In this document: piece by piece, positions 1 to 11,100 of the stretch
Layout: every line of letters begins with the position of its first letter
Numbering within the stretch: position 1 is the stretch's first letter
From: an uncultured Bacilli bacterium
GTDB taxonomy: Bacteria > Bacillota_I > Bacilli_A > RF39 > UBA660
Direction of reading: 5' to 3'
NCBI GenBank assembly: GCA_934098385.1
Contig: CAKOOJ010000002.1
Location: forward strand, 62,001 to 126,000
Length of the DNA: 64,000 nt
Notes under the pieces: generated by a model
Told to the model about the DNA's origin: nothing
What the model saw: the letters and a program-made list of their open reading frames with translations, nothing else
The model's database searches: none
Made by a program: the position numbers and the translations under genes

Positions 1-732
1 AACAAAGATGGAGAGTATAATGTTACTTATAGTGTGGTAGATACATTTGGAAATAAGAACACCATTTCTAGAAAAGTTGTAGTTTATAGTGATATTAGTA
101 AAGTTCCTAAAAATGGTAAGGTAATTTATTTAACTTTTGATGATGGTCCTGGTATTTATACACAAAGTATATTAGATGTTTTAAATGAATATAATGTAAA
201 GGCAACATTCTTTGTTACTAATCAATTTAGTAATTATCATTATATGATAAAGAAAGAGTATGAAAGTGGTCATTCCATTGCTGTTCATACATATAGTCAT
301 AATTATGGAAAAATATATGAGAGTGTAGATAGTTATGTAGAAGATTTTAATCAAATGAATCAAATAATATTGGATGAAACTGGTACTTATACTAAAATGT
401 TTAGATTTCCTGGTGGAAGTAGTAATACTATAAGTAAATTTAATAAGGGTGTCGTAAGTGATATTGCTAAAACTATGAATGAAAAAGGATATATTTATTT
501 TGATTGGAATGTTGATAGTACTGATACTAAGTACAAAGACCCTGAAATAATATATCAAAATGTAATTAACGAGATAGAAAAACGCGATTATTCAGTTGTA
601 TTGATGCACGATATAAAGAAGGCTAATATTGAAAGTGTTAGAAAAATTATAATTTTTGGATTAGAGAATGGTTATACTTTTTTAGGACTAGATGAGAATA
701 GTCCAGAAGTACATCACCATATTAATAATTAG
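1..732 (+). CDS. Polysaccharide deacetylase (NodB family), 5' end outside window
   Basis: The frame is open from base 1, so the N-terminus is missing. The first visible residues resemble the end of an Ig-like surface domain. The catalytic domain follows with the NodB motifs: TFDDGP (about 133-150), HTYSH with the two metal His (about 286-297), RFPGGSS (about 403-420) and LMHDI near 600-615. This family removes N- or O-acetyl groups from cell-wall glycans outside the cell using a divalent metal. An in-frame GTG at 34 is probably internal, since the domain before it reads as protein. The gene ends 8 bp before the VanY-type carboxypeptidase, so the two are probably cotranscribed. Confidence 0.85.
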   Translation, partial: NKDGEYNVTYSVVDTFGNKNTISRKVVVYSDISKVPKNGKVIYLTFDDGPGIYTQSILDVLNEYNVKATFFVTNQFSNYHYMIKKEYESGHSIAVHTYSHNYGKIYESVDSYVEDFNQMNQIILDETGTYTKMFRFPGGSSNTISKFNKGVVSDIAKTMNEKGYIYFDWNVDSTDTKYKDPEIIYQNVINEIEKRDYSVVLMHDIKKANIESVRKIIIFGLENGYTFLGLDENSPEVHHHINN

Positions 733-740
733 GAGTGTTT

Positions 741-1634
741 ATGAAAAATTTGTTTAATATTTTATTTTATTTATTTGGTATTTGTTTACCTTTTATTATA
801 ATTGTTGTAGCTTTAGTTAAATCAAAATTCAAATTTAATAAAAATGTTGTTAATAAAGTTTTGATTGCTGTAATAATTTTTCTTATTTTTTATATTTTAA
901 AAGTAGGAGGAATTAAATTGATTGATAAAAGACAAGTAAAAGTCGACAATAATATAACCAAGAAAAATACCTCTATTAAATCAAGCACTACTCAGGTTAC
1001 TACTACTTCATCAACTACAACTACTACAAAAAAGAAACAAGATGTTAGTGTTTCAAATAATACTGATGGTTTAAAAATTATTGATGGTATTTTAATTGTA
1101 AATAAGTCTTATCCGTTACCAAAAGATTATGTTCCAACCAATACATATAAAGATGCGACTGGTTTAAATTATTGTAGTGAATGTATAAATGTTGATGCTT
1201 ATGAAAAATATAAATTGATGAAAGCTGATATGGCTAGTTTAGGTATGAACATTTGGATACAGAGTGGTTATAGAAGTTACAGTTTACAAGAAAGTCTATA
1301 TAATAAGTATGTTAATAGAGATGGTAAGCTTGCTGCTGATACTTATAGTGCTAGACCTGGTCATTCTGAACATCAAACGGGACTTGCTTTTGATTTAAAT
1401 AGTATTAGTGATGATTTCCAATATACTAGTGAAGGTAAATGGGTTAATGAAAATGCTTGGAGATATGGATTTATTCTTAGATATCCAAAAAGTAAAGAAA
1501 GTATTACTGGTTATAAATATGAAAGTTGGCATTTGAGATATGTTGGTGAAGATTTGGCTACTAAGTTATATAATAATGGTGATTGGATTACTTTAGAAGA
1601 ACATTTTAATTTAACTAGTAAATATGCAGATTAA
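741..1634 (+). CDS. Membrane-anchored D-alanyl-D-alanine carboxypeptidase (VanY/M15B)
   Basis: 297 residues. Two N-terminal hydrophobic segments (about 2-24 and 35-57) and a Ser/Thr-rich linker lead into an extracellular M15B domain. Zinc-site motifs are visible: SEHQTGLAFD (the SxHxxGxAxD pattern) and ESWHLRYVG (the ExxWH pattern). The family trims the terminal D-Ala from peptidoglycan stem peptides. I chose ATG 741 because AGGAG at 731-735 lies 5 nt before it; the upstream GTG at 735 overlaps that ribosome binding site. It follows the deacetylase by 8 bp, which suggests a small wall-modification operon. Confidence 0.87.
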   Translation: MKNLFNILFYLFGICLPFIIIVVALVKSKFKFNKNVVNKVLIAVIIFLIFYILKVGGIKLIDKRQVKVDNNITKKNTSIKSSTTQVTTTSSTTTTTKKKQDVSVSNNTDGLKIIDGILIVNKSYPLPKDYVPTNTYKDATGLNYCSECINVDAYEKYKLMKADMASLGMNIWIQSGYRSYSLQESLYNKYVNRDGKLAADTYSARPGHSEHQTGLAFDLNSISDDFQYTSEGKWVNENAWRYGFILRYPKSKESITGYKYESWHLRYVGEDLATKLYNNGDWITLEEHFNLTSKYAD

Positions 1635-1660
1635 AATACAGATTATTACGTCTGTATTTT
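1633..1660. terminator. Bidirectional intrinsic terminator
   Basis: A perfect 10-bp stem (AAAATACAGA at 1633-1642, TCTGTATTTT at 1651-1660) with an 8-nt loop and T/A runs on both sides. It lies between two convergent genes and can serve both. Confidence 0.85.
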
Positions 1661-2998
1661 TTAGTTCCACATTATTTGATAATTTCCTTCTCCATTTGGA
1701 TATATGTTATCCATATCTATTATATAATCTAATATTGGAGTGTAGACTATACCATTATATCTTTCGTATGTTTTTGCACGTAGTCCTTTTCCTAGTGATT
1801 CTGCTGTATAAATGTTATTATCATCAATTCCAATGATTAATGCAGCATGACCATTTTTTGCAATATAGTCCCCTACTTTGTATTTGCCATTTTTCATAAA
1901 ATCAAAAGTAATTTTATTATGTGCTCCTAGATCTGATAATTCATCATTTAGTTCTTTATAATCTCCTGCTCCAACATCACCTACATCAAATCCTCCATTA
2001 TACATAGCCCATGTAACAAATCCACTACAATCTAGTCCGTTAGCTTGATAAATTTGCATCGGAATACTATATAATGAACACCCCCATGGTTTAGGACCTG
2101 TTAATGTACTTGCATTTGATATCAAGTCTTTATATTTTAAACTAGAAAGATACAAACCTTTATGATAAAATCTACCTTCTCCATCAATTGTGGATTGTAA
2201 TCCATGATTTTTAAGTCTACCATTTTCTGCAAAGTAGCTTATGTTATATGGGAATTCTAAAGTTAAAAATCTTGCTGCTGCAATAACACCTCCTCTTGTT
2301 CCTTCACCAGCTTCTTTCACACGCGATGCTAATATTTTATCTAACAATTTATTTTCTTCTTCTGTATATTTATTACAAGATAATGTTTGTTTATTTTCAT
2401 TAATATGTGTTGGTGTAATTAAATCTGTCACAATAATTTTAAAAGTTTTCTTATTACCATCATTTAATTTTACTGTTACATTTGTTTTACCTGTTTTTAA
2501 ACCATATATTGTATTATTTTCTATTTTTATAATATCTTTATTTTCTATTGTCCATTTATATCCAGTATCAAAATCTTCTGGATAATTAAATTTAAGCTCT
2601 ATTTTTTTATTACCATTTAATGCTAAATAGTATTCATCCAACATATCTATATTGCTCTTAATAGTTCCCTCATATTTTTCTACAACTTTATATTCTTTAT
2701 TAATGGTCATATAATTATTTTTTACATATATAGTATAATTACCCTTTTTTAATTTGATATTACAATTATTTATATCTATCCAATTTTTATTATCTATTGA
2801 ACAATATAATTTAGATTTAGGATTAACGTATTTTACATTTATTAAATATTCATCATTTTCGTTAACAATGTTATTATAACTTATTTTTATATTAGATGTT
2901 TTTATATAGTTCATATATAATATTTTGCTATAAATAAACAATAGTATAACGCAATATAAATTAATTATTATTAGAAAATATTTAATAATTTTATTCAT
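1661..2998 (-). CDS. Anchored NlpC/P60-type (C40) cell-wall hydrolase with Ig-like domain
   Basis: 445 residues. One N-terminal transmembrane segment (about 5-25), then a bacterial Ig-like (BIG2-type) stretch near residues 140-190 (KTGKTNVTVKL). The C-terminal cysteine-peptidase domain has the nucleophile in GLDCSGFVTW and the His in NGHAALIIG. NlpC/P60 enzymes usually cut gamma-D-Glu-diaminopimelate bonds or related amides in peptidoglycan. AGAGGT stands before ATG 2998. An unusually long insert lies between the Ig-like and catalytic parts, so the substrate is uncertain. Confidence 0.78.
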   Translation of the reverse strand: MNKIIKYFLIIINLYCVILLFIYSKILYMNYIKTSNIKISYNNIVNENDEYLINVKYVNPKSKLYCSIDNKNWIDINNCNIKLKKGNYTIYVKNNYMTINKEYKVVEKYEGTIKSNIDMLDEYYLALNGNKKIELKFNYPEDFDTGYKWTIENKDIIKIENNTIYGLKTGKTNVTVKLNDGNKKTFKIIVTDLITPTHINENKQTLSCNKYTEEENKLLDKILASRVKEAGEGTRGGVIAAARFLTLEFPYNISYFAENGRLKNHGLQSTIDGEGRFYHKGLYLSSLKYKDLISNASTLTGPKPWGCSLYSIPMQIYQANGLDCSGFVTWAMYNGGFDVGDVGAGDYKELNDELSDLGAHNKITFDFMKNGKYKVGDYIAKNGHAALIIGIDDNNIYTAESLGKGLRAKTYERYNGIVYTPILDYIIDMDNIYPNGEGNYQIMWN

Positions 2999-3087
2999 AC
3001 TTTTACCTCTATTTTAATTTTATCATAGTTGTTTAATATATTTGTTAATAACTATATGTAGTTTACGTAAATAAAAAACAAATAGTT

Positions 3088-5448
3088 TTACTCTATTTGT
3101 TCTAAAAATTCTAAATCCTTTATTTCTTCTAATTCTTTTATATCTCTATTTGTCATGAAACATATATCTTTGTATTTACAATGTTCACAACCTATATTTT
3201 TTTCTGAAATCATTTTTGGATTTATTTCAAAATTTGCATTTTCAATATTATTTATACATTCATTTATTTTATTATCCGTTAATTTAATTATGTTATTTAT
3301 TTGTTTTTCTGTTAAAACTTTTGCATTTCTATCAAATCCTTTACTAGATAGTTTCATTCCATATATCATTTCACTTTTTTCATAGGTTGTATCAAATATT
3401 GATATTTTACTTTCATTTCCTATTGTATAACCTTTAAGTTTTAATGAATCTTTTTGTTGTTCTTTTAATGTGGTTCCAACTTTCTTATTATATTTAGAAT
3501 TGCTTAAAATTTCTTGGATATAAAATCCTATTGTTTCTATATCTTTGTCATAATTTTTTGTTAAGTATAGGTATACGGGTAGTTGCATAGATAATCCATA
3601 AGGTAAATAATTTAATTTTATATCAATTGAATACGTTTTATAATCTATTATTACAACATTATTATCTTTTTTTAATATTTTATCTATAAATCCTTTAAAT
3701 GTTGTGTTAATAACTCCTGGTTTTTCAACAATTATATTTTTTTCATAATATGATTCATTCATGTTTCCTAATGTATTTTGATATTCTATTGTTTTTATAA
3801 CATTTTTTAAATTATCTAAAACTTTTGTTATAAAATATTTATTTTTAAAACTTTCAGGATATGGGTTATTCTTTATATAATTGTCTACTGTTTTATCAAA
3901 ATCAAAATTATCACTAAATGCTTTACTTAAGACAGAATGATATAAATTTCCTATATAGTTTCCTAAGTTTGTTTCAAACTCATCTAATTTTAGAATACTT
4001 GATATATAAAACTGAAAAGCACAGTGATAGTATTTATCCATATTCGAATAACTTAAGTTAAATTTATTATTTAAATATTTGTATAAATTTTCTTTATTAA
4101 TTTTTTTATATCTATTATCGTAAGTATTATAATTTATTTGATAATTGGAATATAATAGATTTATATTTTTATTTTTGTTATTGTATTTTATTAATTCATC
4201 TAAATATTTTGTTAAGAATATTTTATTTAGTTCTTTCGAGTAATTAGTATATTCTATTTTTTTATCTATAACATTCATTTTATATTCATCAATTAAAACA
4301 CTTGGATAGAATGATTCATTTAGATGTTTTTCCTTGTAACTAATAGTTAAGTTTTTAATATTTGATATAACTTTATAATACAAATCCTTATTTATATTAT
4401 TCATTTCATAACTTTTTTCCATGTATTCAAATTTAATATTATCATTTATATATTCTTCATCTTTTATTGTTGTTGGAAATTTATTTAAATTAAAGCTTAG
4501 CAAAAAAATATATTTATTATCATCAATTATATTATTTATAATGTTTATTTCGTTTATTGCATTTTTATATTTTGTATTTTCTAAATTTGTTTTTTTCATT
4601 ACTTCAATGATGTTGTTTTTAACAATTAAATAATCTTTTGTAAAATAGAATTTATTCAGAATACTTATTATTTTTTTTAATATTTCATTATTCTTTTTGT
4701 TAGTCATATCAAATTTTGTTTTTATGGAATTTATTAATTCTTCTATATTGTTTGATAAATTATTTATAAAGTATTTTCCTATATTTGTTTGATATACGTT
4801 GTTTGTATCTTTTATATTTATTGGAATATTATACATTTTAAATATTCTTTTTATTACTTTATAATAATTTGAATCTATATTTGATATAAATATATTGTTA
4901 ATATCTATGTTATTATTTAATAATTTACTTATTTCTTCTGCAACAAATATAACTTCTTCTTCTAATGTATTAAATTTATAAACGTTATGATTGTGATTAG
5001 AATATTCTTTGTTAATAACTTTTATGTTTTCAACATTTTTTAATGTGTGATATTGATATTTTGTAATATAGTCATATCCATATATTATTATTTCTTTATT
5101 GTTTATTAATTTTTTAAATAAATTATCTTTTATTAAATATTTGTCTATATTATTTTTTATGTTGAAAAGATTGTGAAGTTTGTAATTGTTATTATCTTCT
5201 TCAACATATTTAATATTCTTTAAATATAGATTTGCTATAGAATAATTTATACTATAATTAAGCATAGTTTGGTAAATTGTTTCTTCATTAAAATCTATTG
5301 TTAATTTTTTTATAAATTCTTCTAGGTTGAATATTTTTATATTTAATTTTGTATCTAATTCTCTTATTTTTTTTAATACTTCTTCTTTTATATTATCTGG
5401 AATAATTAAAATTATATTGTCTTTTATATTATTTATTAGTTCATTCAT
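3088..5448 (-). CDS. addB: AddB-type subunit of the AddAB recombination helicase-nuclease
   Basis: 786 residues, shorter than B. subtilis AddB (about 1166). The C-terminal nuclease has a PD-(D/E)XK core (VVIIDYKTYSID, then QLPVYLYL) and the four-Cys iron-sulfur signature: a Cys in YYHCAFQFY, then GCEHCKYKDIC (C-x2-C-x5-C). GNLYHSVLSKAF carries the upstream His. No Walker A motif is visible at the N-terminus (DNIILIIPDNIKEE), so this subunit is probably not an ATPase, as in RexB-like proteins. AddAB processes double-strand breaks to load RecA. ATG 5448 is preceded by GGTGAT. Unusually, addA is not adjacent: it lies 2.7 kb away on the other strand. Confidence 0.85.
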   Translation of the reverse strand: MNELINNIKDNIILIIPDNIKEEVLKKIRELDTKLNIKIFNLEEFIKKLTIDFNEETIYQTMLNYSINYSIANLYLKNIKYVEEDNNNYKLHNLFNIKNNIDKYLIKDNLFKKLINNKEIIIYGYDYITKYQYHTLKNVENIKVINKEYSNHNHNVYKFNTLEEEVIFVAEEISKLLNNNIDINNIFISNIDSNYYKVIKRIFKMYNIPINIKDTNNVYQTNIGKYFINNLSNNIEELINSIKTKFDMTNKKNNEILKKIISILNKFYFTKDYLIVKNNIIEVMKKTNLENTKYKNAINEINIINNIIDDNKYIFLLSFNLNKFPTTIKDEEYINDNIKFEYMEKSYEMNNINKDLYYKVISNIKNLTISYKEKHLNESFYPSVLIDEYKMNVIDKKIEYTNYSKELNKIFLTKYLDELIKYNNKNKNINLLYSNYQINYNTYDNRYKKINKENLYKYLNNKFNLSYSNMDKYYHCAFQFYISSILKLDEFETNLGNYIGNLYHSVLSKAFSDNFDFDKTVDNYIKNNPYPESFKNKYFITKVLDNLKNVIKTIEYQNTLGNMNESYYEKNIIVEKPGVINTTFKGFIDKILKKDNNVVIIDYKTYSIDIKLNYLPYGLSMQLPVYLYLTKNYDKDIETIGFYIQEILSNSKYNKKVGTTLKEQQKDSLKLKGYTIGNESKISIFDTTYEKSEMIYGMKLSSKGFDRNAKVLTEKQINNIIKLTDNKINECINNIENANFEINPKMISEKNIGCEHCKYKDICFMTNRDIKELEEIKDLEFLEQIE

Positions 5449-5496
5449 ACTAATCACCACTATATTTATTTTATCAAATAAATAGATTATTGTCTT

Positions 5497-6726
5497 TTAT
5501 TTATGTAATAAATTTAATTTTAATATTAAATTTGATAATATTTCTTTATCATTTAATTTAGTTATCGCAAAACATTTTTTTCCTAAGTCTTTAAAACTTG
5601 ATCCTGAATGATATAATATTTTTTTATCTATTATTATAAATCTATCATGGAATGTATCATTTTGTATTACATTTACATTGTTATATTGTTTATTATATTT
5701 TTTTATTAATTCTTCACTTGTATTTTTTGTAATTACTTTTATATTACATTTTACATCTCTCAATATATCAAATAGTTCTCTACCAGCATAATTATCTATT
5801 ATAATTATTTCTTCTTTTGCAACACTTAGTATTTCTATTAATAATGAATATGCGTCATATATTTGTCCTTCAAAAAATAAATGCTCTTTTTTAACTTCTA
5901 ATTGATTAAATGTTTCTTCTAATTTTTGTATTCTATTTTCGTGATTATCTATTATTGTATTTGAGCTTAATAGAGTTTTAGAAATATATTTTCTCATTAT
6001 TACAAAAGCTCTCATAATTCCTAAATTTATTTCTTTTGCTATTTTTGTTTTTAAAATAGTTGCTAACATTGCAACTCCTTGTTCTGTAAAAACACCTACT
6101 TTATATTTTGAAAATGCACCTCTTTTTGTTTTTAAGGTCCCAGACTGGGACCTTAAAACTTCTAAATATTCTTCTACTGTTAACTTAAAATAAAAATCAT
6201 CTGGAAACAAATCACGATTTCTATTAACCGCTTGATTTATTGTTTTTGTTCCATTGGAACAACCATAAAGTTTTGATAAGTCACTATCAAGCATTACTAA
6301 TTGTCCTCTTATTTCATATATCATATTTTGATAAGAATTTCCCGTATTTACTGAGATTAAAGCGTTATTGTTAAATAATATTAATTCATTTTTATCGTCA
6401 AACTTTTCTAATATTTCATCAATTATTTCTTTACTATCTTTTTTTCTTAAAATTGTACTTAATATTCTAATTCCGTTTCTAGAAAATGCATATGGCAAAT
6501 ATCTAACTCCACCATGATTAATCACATTTGAGGTCACGCTTTGTGACTTCAAGATACTAAATTCCTCTTGATTAACTTGATAATAATCATTGTTTTCAAA
6601 CTTATTAATGTTTCTTTTTACTAATTGATTTAATACTTTAGTATTATAACCAATCAAACCTGCTAAATCCCTATCTAATATTATTTTACTTCCGCGTACT
6701 TCATATATCTTATCTTTTATATTCAT
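5497..6726 (-). CDS. Double ORF6N-domain protein with PLD-like C-terminus (copy 1)
   Basis: 409 residues. Two ORF6N-type DNA-binding domains are in series: about residues 1-110 (YEVRGSKIILDRDLAGLIGY) and about 135-250 (YEIRGQLVMLDSDLSKLYG, then FTEQGVAMLATIL). These domains are common in phage antirepressor-like proteins. The C-terminal 130 residues hold HDRFIIID, an H-x-R-x4-D variant of the phospholipase D HKD motif, which hints at nuclease-like chemistry. Start: GGAGG 7 nt before ATG 6726. The 3' 353 bp are almost identical to the next gene, while the DNA-binding parts differ. The function is unknown. Confidence 0.72.
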   Translation of the reverse strand: MNIKDKIYEVRGSKIILDRDLAGLIGYNTKVLNQLVKRNINKFENNDYYQVNQEEFSILKSQSVTSNVINHGGVRYLPYAFSRNGIRILSTILRKKDSKEIIDEILEKFDDKNELILFNNNALISVNTGNSYQNMIYEIRGQLVMLDSDLSKLYGCSNGTKTINQAVNRNRDLFPDDFYFKLTVEEYLEVLRSQSGTLKTKRGAFSKYKVGVFTEQGVAMLATILKTKIAKEINLGIMRAFVIMRKYISKTLLSSNTIIDNHENRIQKLEETFNQLEVKKEHLFFEGQIYDAYSLLIEILSVAKEEIIIIDNYAGRELFDILRDVKCNIKVITKNTSEELIKKYNKQYNNVNVIQNDTFHDRFIIIDKKILYHSGSSFKDLGKKCFAITKLNDKEILSNLILKLNLLHK

Positions 6727-6756
6727 TCAAAACCCTCCCTTAAATTATTATTTTTT

Positions 6757-7980
6757 TTAATTTATTTTTGATATTAATTTTGATAATATTTCTTTATCAT
6801 TTAATTTAGTTATTGAAAAACATTTTTTTCCTAAGTCTTTAAAACTTGATCCTGAATGATATAATATTTTTTTATCTATTATTATAAATCTATCATGGAA
6901 TGTATCATTTTGTATTACATTTACATTGTTATATTGTTTATTATATTTTTTTATTAATTCTTCACTTGTATTTTTTGTAATTACTTTTATATTACATTTT
7001 ACATCTCTCAATATATCAAATAGTTCTCTACCAGCATAATTATCTATTATAATTATTTCTTCTTTTGCAACACTTAGTATTTCTATTAATAATGAATATG
7101 CGTCATATATTTGTCCTTCAAAGAATAAATGATTATTTTTTGTTTTAAATTGATTAAATAATAAAGTTAATTTATCTTCATGTTCTAAAACTTTGTTTTC
7201 TATATAATTTAATCTTAAGTTATCTTTTATTAAATAATGTCTCATTTTTACAAATGCATCCATTATTTTTACACTTATTTCATCCGCAACTTTTGTTCTT
7301 AATACAGATGCTAACATTGCTACTCCTTGTTCTGTAAAAACATATGGTAAGTATTTAATATTTAAACCTTGTTTTTGGTTATTTTTATTCAAGGTTTCAA
7401 ATTGAAACCTTGAAACAGATAAAATTTCACTTTCAGTTAACTGAAACATAAACCTTTCTGGAAATTTATTTGCATGTCTTTTAACTGCTAAATTAATAGT
7501 TTTTGTTCCGTTTGTACACTCATAAATTCTTGCCAAATCGCTATCTAACATAACAAGTTGTCCTCTTATTTCATATATCATATTTTGATAAGAATTTCCC
7601 GTATTTACTGAGATTAAAGCGTTGTTATTAGATAATATTAATTCGTTTTTATCATCAAACTTTTCTAATATTTTATCAATCATTTCTTTAATATTTTCTT
7701 TTCTTAAAATTGTACTTAATGTTCTTATTCCTTCTTTTGAAAAAACTTTTGGATTATTTTTTCTTCCACCTCTACCATTATTAGACATTCCATTTTGGAA
7801 TATCAATTGATTATATTCTTCATTAGTTAATTCAAAATAATCTTGTTTTTCAAACTTATTAATATTTCTTTTAACTGCCTTATTTAAATTGAATGTTTCA
7901 TAATTTAACAAAAATGCTAAATCACTATCAATCATAACTTTAATACCACGTATTTCATATATCTTATCTTTTATATTCAT
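6757..7980 (-). CDS. Double ORF6N-domain protein with PLD-like C-terminus (copy 2)
   Basis: 407 residues, a tandem paralogue of the downstream copy with the same order: ORF6N domain, second ORF6N domain, and a C-terminal PLD-like part with HDRFIIID and a following HSGSSFKDLG. Identity to copy 1 is patchy: the ribosome binding site and start, a 65-bp block around 7558-7622 and the last 353 bp are nearly or fully identical. The recognition segments (for example NQLIFQNGMSNN versus SILKSQSVTSN) differ. The start at 7980 has the same GGAGG spacing. The two genes probably share a promoter upstream of this copy, in the 205-bp gap before addA. Confidence 0.72.
   Translation of the reverse strand: MNIKDKIYEIRGIKVMIDSDLAFLLNYETFNLNKAVKRNINKFEKQDYFELTNEEYNQLIFQNGMSNNGRGGRKNNPKVFSKEGIRTLSTILRKENIKEMIDKILEKFDDKNELILSNNNALISVNTGNSYQNMIYEIRGQLVMLDSDLARIYECTNGTKTINLAVKRHANKFPERFMFQLTESEILSVSRFQFETLNKNNQKQGLNIKYLPYVFTEQGVAMLASVLRTKVADEISVKIMDAFVKMRHYLIKDNLRLNYIENKVLEHEDKLTLLFNQFKTKNNHLFFEGQIYDAYSLLIEILSVAKEEIIIIDNYAGRELFDILRDVKCNIKVITKNTSEELIKKYNKQYNNVNVIQNDTFHDRFIIIDKKILYHSGSSFKDLGKKCFSITKLNDKEILSKLISKIN
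6779..7131. repeat. 353-bp near-identical repeat (partner 5531-5883)
   Basis: Comparing the two copies base by base at an offset of 1248 I count three differences in 353 bp. Two fall near the start (GTTATCGCAAA versus GTTATTGAAAA) and one near the end. Surrounding sequence diverges, so this looks like recent duplication or gene conversion limited to the C-terminal coding part. Confidence 0.9.
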
Positions 7981-8185
7981 TCAAAACCCTCCTTATATCC
8001 AATTATTTAATTTTTGTTGTGTTTTCAACACTATTTTCTTTTATGTCATATTATAACACTTACTACCAATACTATCAATATCATTTTATATATTGTATAA
8101 ATTTTAAAATTTGTAAAAAATATTATATAATTTTTGATAGAGTTTATTGTAAAATACATGATATAATAAATTGTAGGTGATAAGT

Positions 8186-11100
8186 ATGCCAAGATGGACA
8201 ATAGAACAAGAAACTGCAATAAATGAATGTGGTCAAAATATAATTGTATCTGCTGGAGCAGGCAGTGGTAAGACTGCAGTTCTAACTGAAAGAGTTATAA
8301 GAAAATTAAAAAGTGGCGTTAGTATAAAAAACTTGTTAATACTAACATTTACTAATAATGCAGCTCATGAAATGAAAGATAGAATACGTAGATCTATAAA
8401 AAAAGAAGCAGAAAATGATATAAATTTAAAAAAAGAATTAGATTATATAGATAATGCTTATATTACTACATTTGATTCATTTGCACTTTCAATAGTAAAA
8501 AAATATCATTACTTAATTGATATTGGAAACGATATAAGTATAATCGATTCAAGCATAATAGATTTAAAAAAAGAAGAAATATTAGAAGATATATTTGAAG
8601 AAAACTATAAAAATAATAATGCTTTATTTTTAAAATTAGTTGATTTATTATGTGTAAAAGATGATAAAAAGTTAAAAGAATTAATACTTAATATAAATAG
8701 TAAAATAGATTTGTTAGAAAATAAAAATGAATATTTAAATAACTATATAGAGAATTATTACAATGATAATTTTATTAATAGTATTATAACTGATTATACT
8801 AATTTATTGTTAGAGAAAATAAATACTATAAAAAAATTGTTGATAAGTTTATCTAGTGAAGTTGATGGAGAATATATTGATAAATACTATTTAGAGTTAG
8901 ATAACTTATTAAAATCTACAGATTATGATTCTATAAGAATCAATTCAAATGATATTAAATTAAGTCCATTAAGAAATGCTACTGAACTTGGTAAAAGCAT
9001 AAAGAAAGAAATAAATGAGATAATTAAAGATATAAATAACATGTGTTATTATACACTAGATGATATTAAAAATAATCTTATTAATACTAAAGATTATGTT
9101 AGTGCAATAATAAATATAATTAAAGAATTAGATATTAAGATAAATAAATATAAAAGAAGTATTAATAAATATGAATTTAACGATATAAGTATTATGGCTA
9201 TTAATATAGTAAAGAATAATAAAGAAGTTAGAGATGAACTTATAAATAGTTTTAATGAAATATGTGTTGATGAATACCAAGATACTAGTGATTTACAAGA
9301 AAGCTTTATAAATTTAATAAGTAATAATAATGTATATATGGTTGGAGATATTAAACAAAGTATATATAGATTTAGAAATGCTAATCCATTGTTATTTAAA
9401 AATAAATATGATAGATATATGGCGCATGATGGTGGTATGAAAATAGATTTAGTTAAAAACTTTAGAAGTAGATTTGAAGTATTAGATGACATCAATATTA
9501 TGTTTAATTTAATTATGGATAACTATATTGGTGGTGCAGAATACAGTGAAAGTCATAATATGGTATTTGGTAATACTACATATATTGAAGAAGGAAAGAC
9601 TAATCAAAATAATAATTTAGAAATATATAATTATGTATATGATAAAGAATTAGGATATAAAAAAGAAGAGATAGAAGCTTTTGTTATTGCAAAAGATATA
9701 AAAGATAAAATAAATAATAAATACCAAATATTTGATAAAGATGAAAAAATATTAAGAGATATTGAATATAAAGACTTTGTTATATTGATGGATAGAACTA
9801 CTAATTTTGATTTATATAAAAAGATATTTGAATATGTTGGTATACCTACTACTTTATATAAAGATGAAAATATAGTAAATGAGAATGAACTTTATTTAAT
9901 AAAAAATTTAATTAATTTAATTGTTAAAATGAATAATAAGGAATATGATACTAGTTTTAAGTATAGTTTTGTATCAGTTGCAAGAAGTTATTTAAGTGAT
10001 TTTAATGATGATGATATATTTAATATATTTTTAAATAATAAATTTATGGATAATGAAATATTTATAAAATGTAATGAAATTGTTAAAAGTATTGATAGTA
10101 TGAGTAGTCAAGAAATACTTGAAAATATTGTTGATAAATTTGATGTTATTAACAAATTTATTAGTGTTGGTAATATAGATAACAAAACTATGATAATAGA
10201 TTATTTATATAAAACTTTTGGAGATTTAGATAGTATTGGATATGGTATAGAAGATGTTAGTGATTACTTGGATAATATTATTAGTAAAGATAAACAAATT
10301 AAAATTAATATGACAGATACTAGTGGAAATACTGTTAAAATAATGACAATACATAAATCTAAAGGATTGGAATATCATATATGTTATTTTAGTGGATTTG
10401 ATAAACCTTTTAATTTAAGTGATTTAAAAGATAAAATAATATATGATAATAAATATGGTATTATTACTCCTATAAATAATGAGGGATTAGATGATGTTAT
10501 TACTAAATACATTGTTAAAGATAATTATATAAAAGAGGATATTAGTGAAAGGATTAGACTTTTATATGTTGCAGTTACTCGTGCTAAGGAAAAAATGATT
10601 ATAGTTGGTAATTTTAATACTGAAGATAGTTTCGGTGTAGAGGGAAATGGTGTAATAGATAATAGAATAAGAAGTAAATATAAAAGTTTTAAAGATATAA
10701 TTATTTCTATTCGTTCTAGAATATCTAATTATTTTGTTGATGTTGACTTGAATACAATTAACTTGACACATGAATATAATAATGTTAAAACATATAATAT
10801 TAGTGATAATGTTGAAATTATAGAAGATAAAATTAATATAAAAGAAATTAATGTGGAAAAAGAAGAAGTTATTAACAAACATTTTAGTAAAGAAAATCTT
10901 AGTATTATTGATAATATAACTAAAAATAATATAGAGTTAGGAACATATTTGCATGAATTATTTGAAAGTATTGATTTAAAAAATCCAGATTATAGTGATT
11001 TAAATGAAAGTGATTTTAATTATGTAAATAAATTGTTAAGTAATGATATTATGAAAAATGTTAATAATGCTAAAATATATAAAGAATATGAATTTATATA

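Noticed and set aside
1624..1836. 70-aa plus-strand ORF and similar long frames opposite real genes
   Set aside because: These are shadows caused by AT-rich codons; they lack ribosome binding sites and lie inside well-supported genes.
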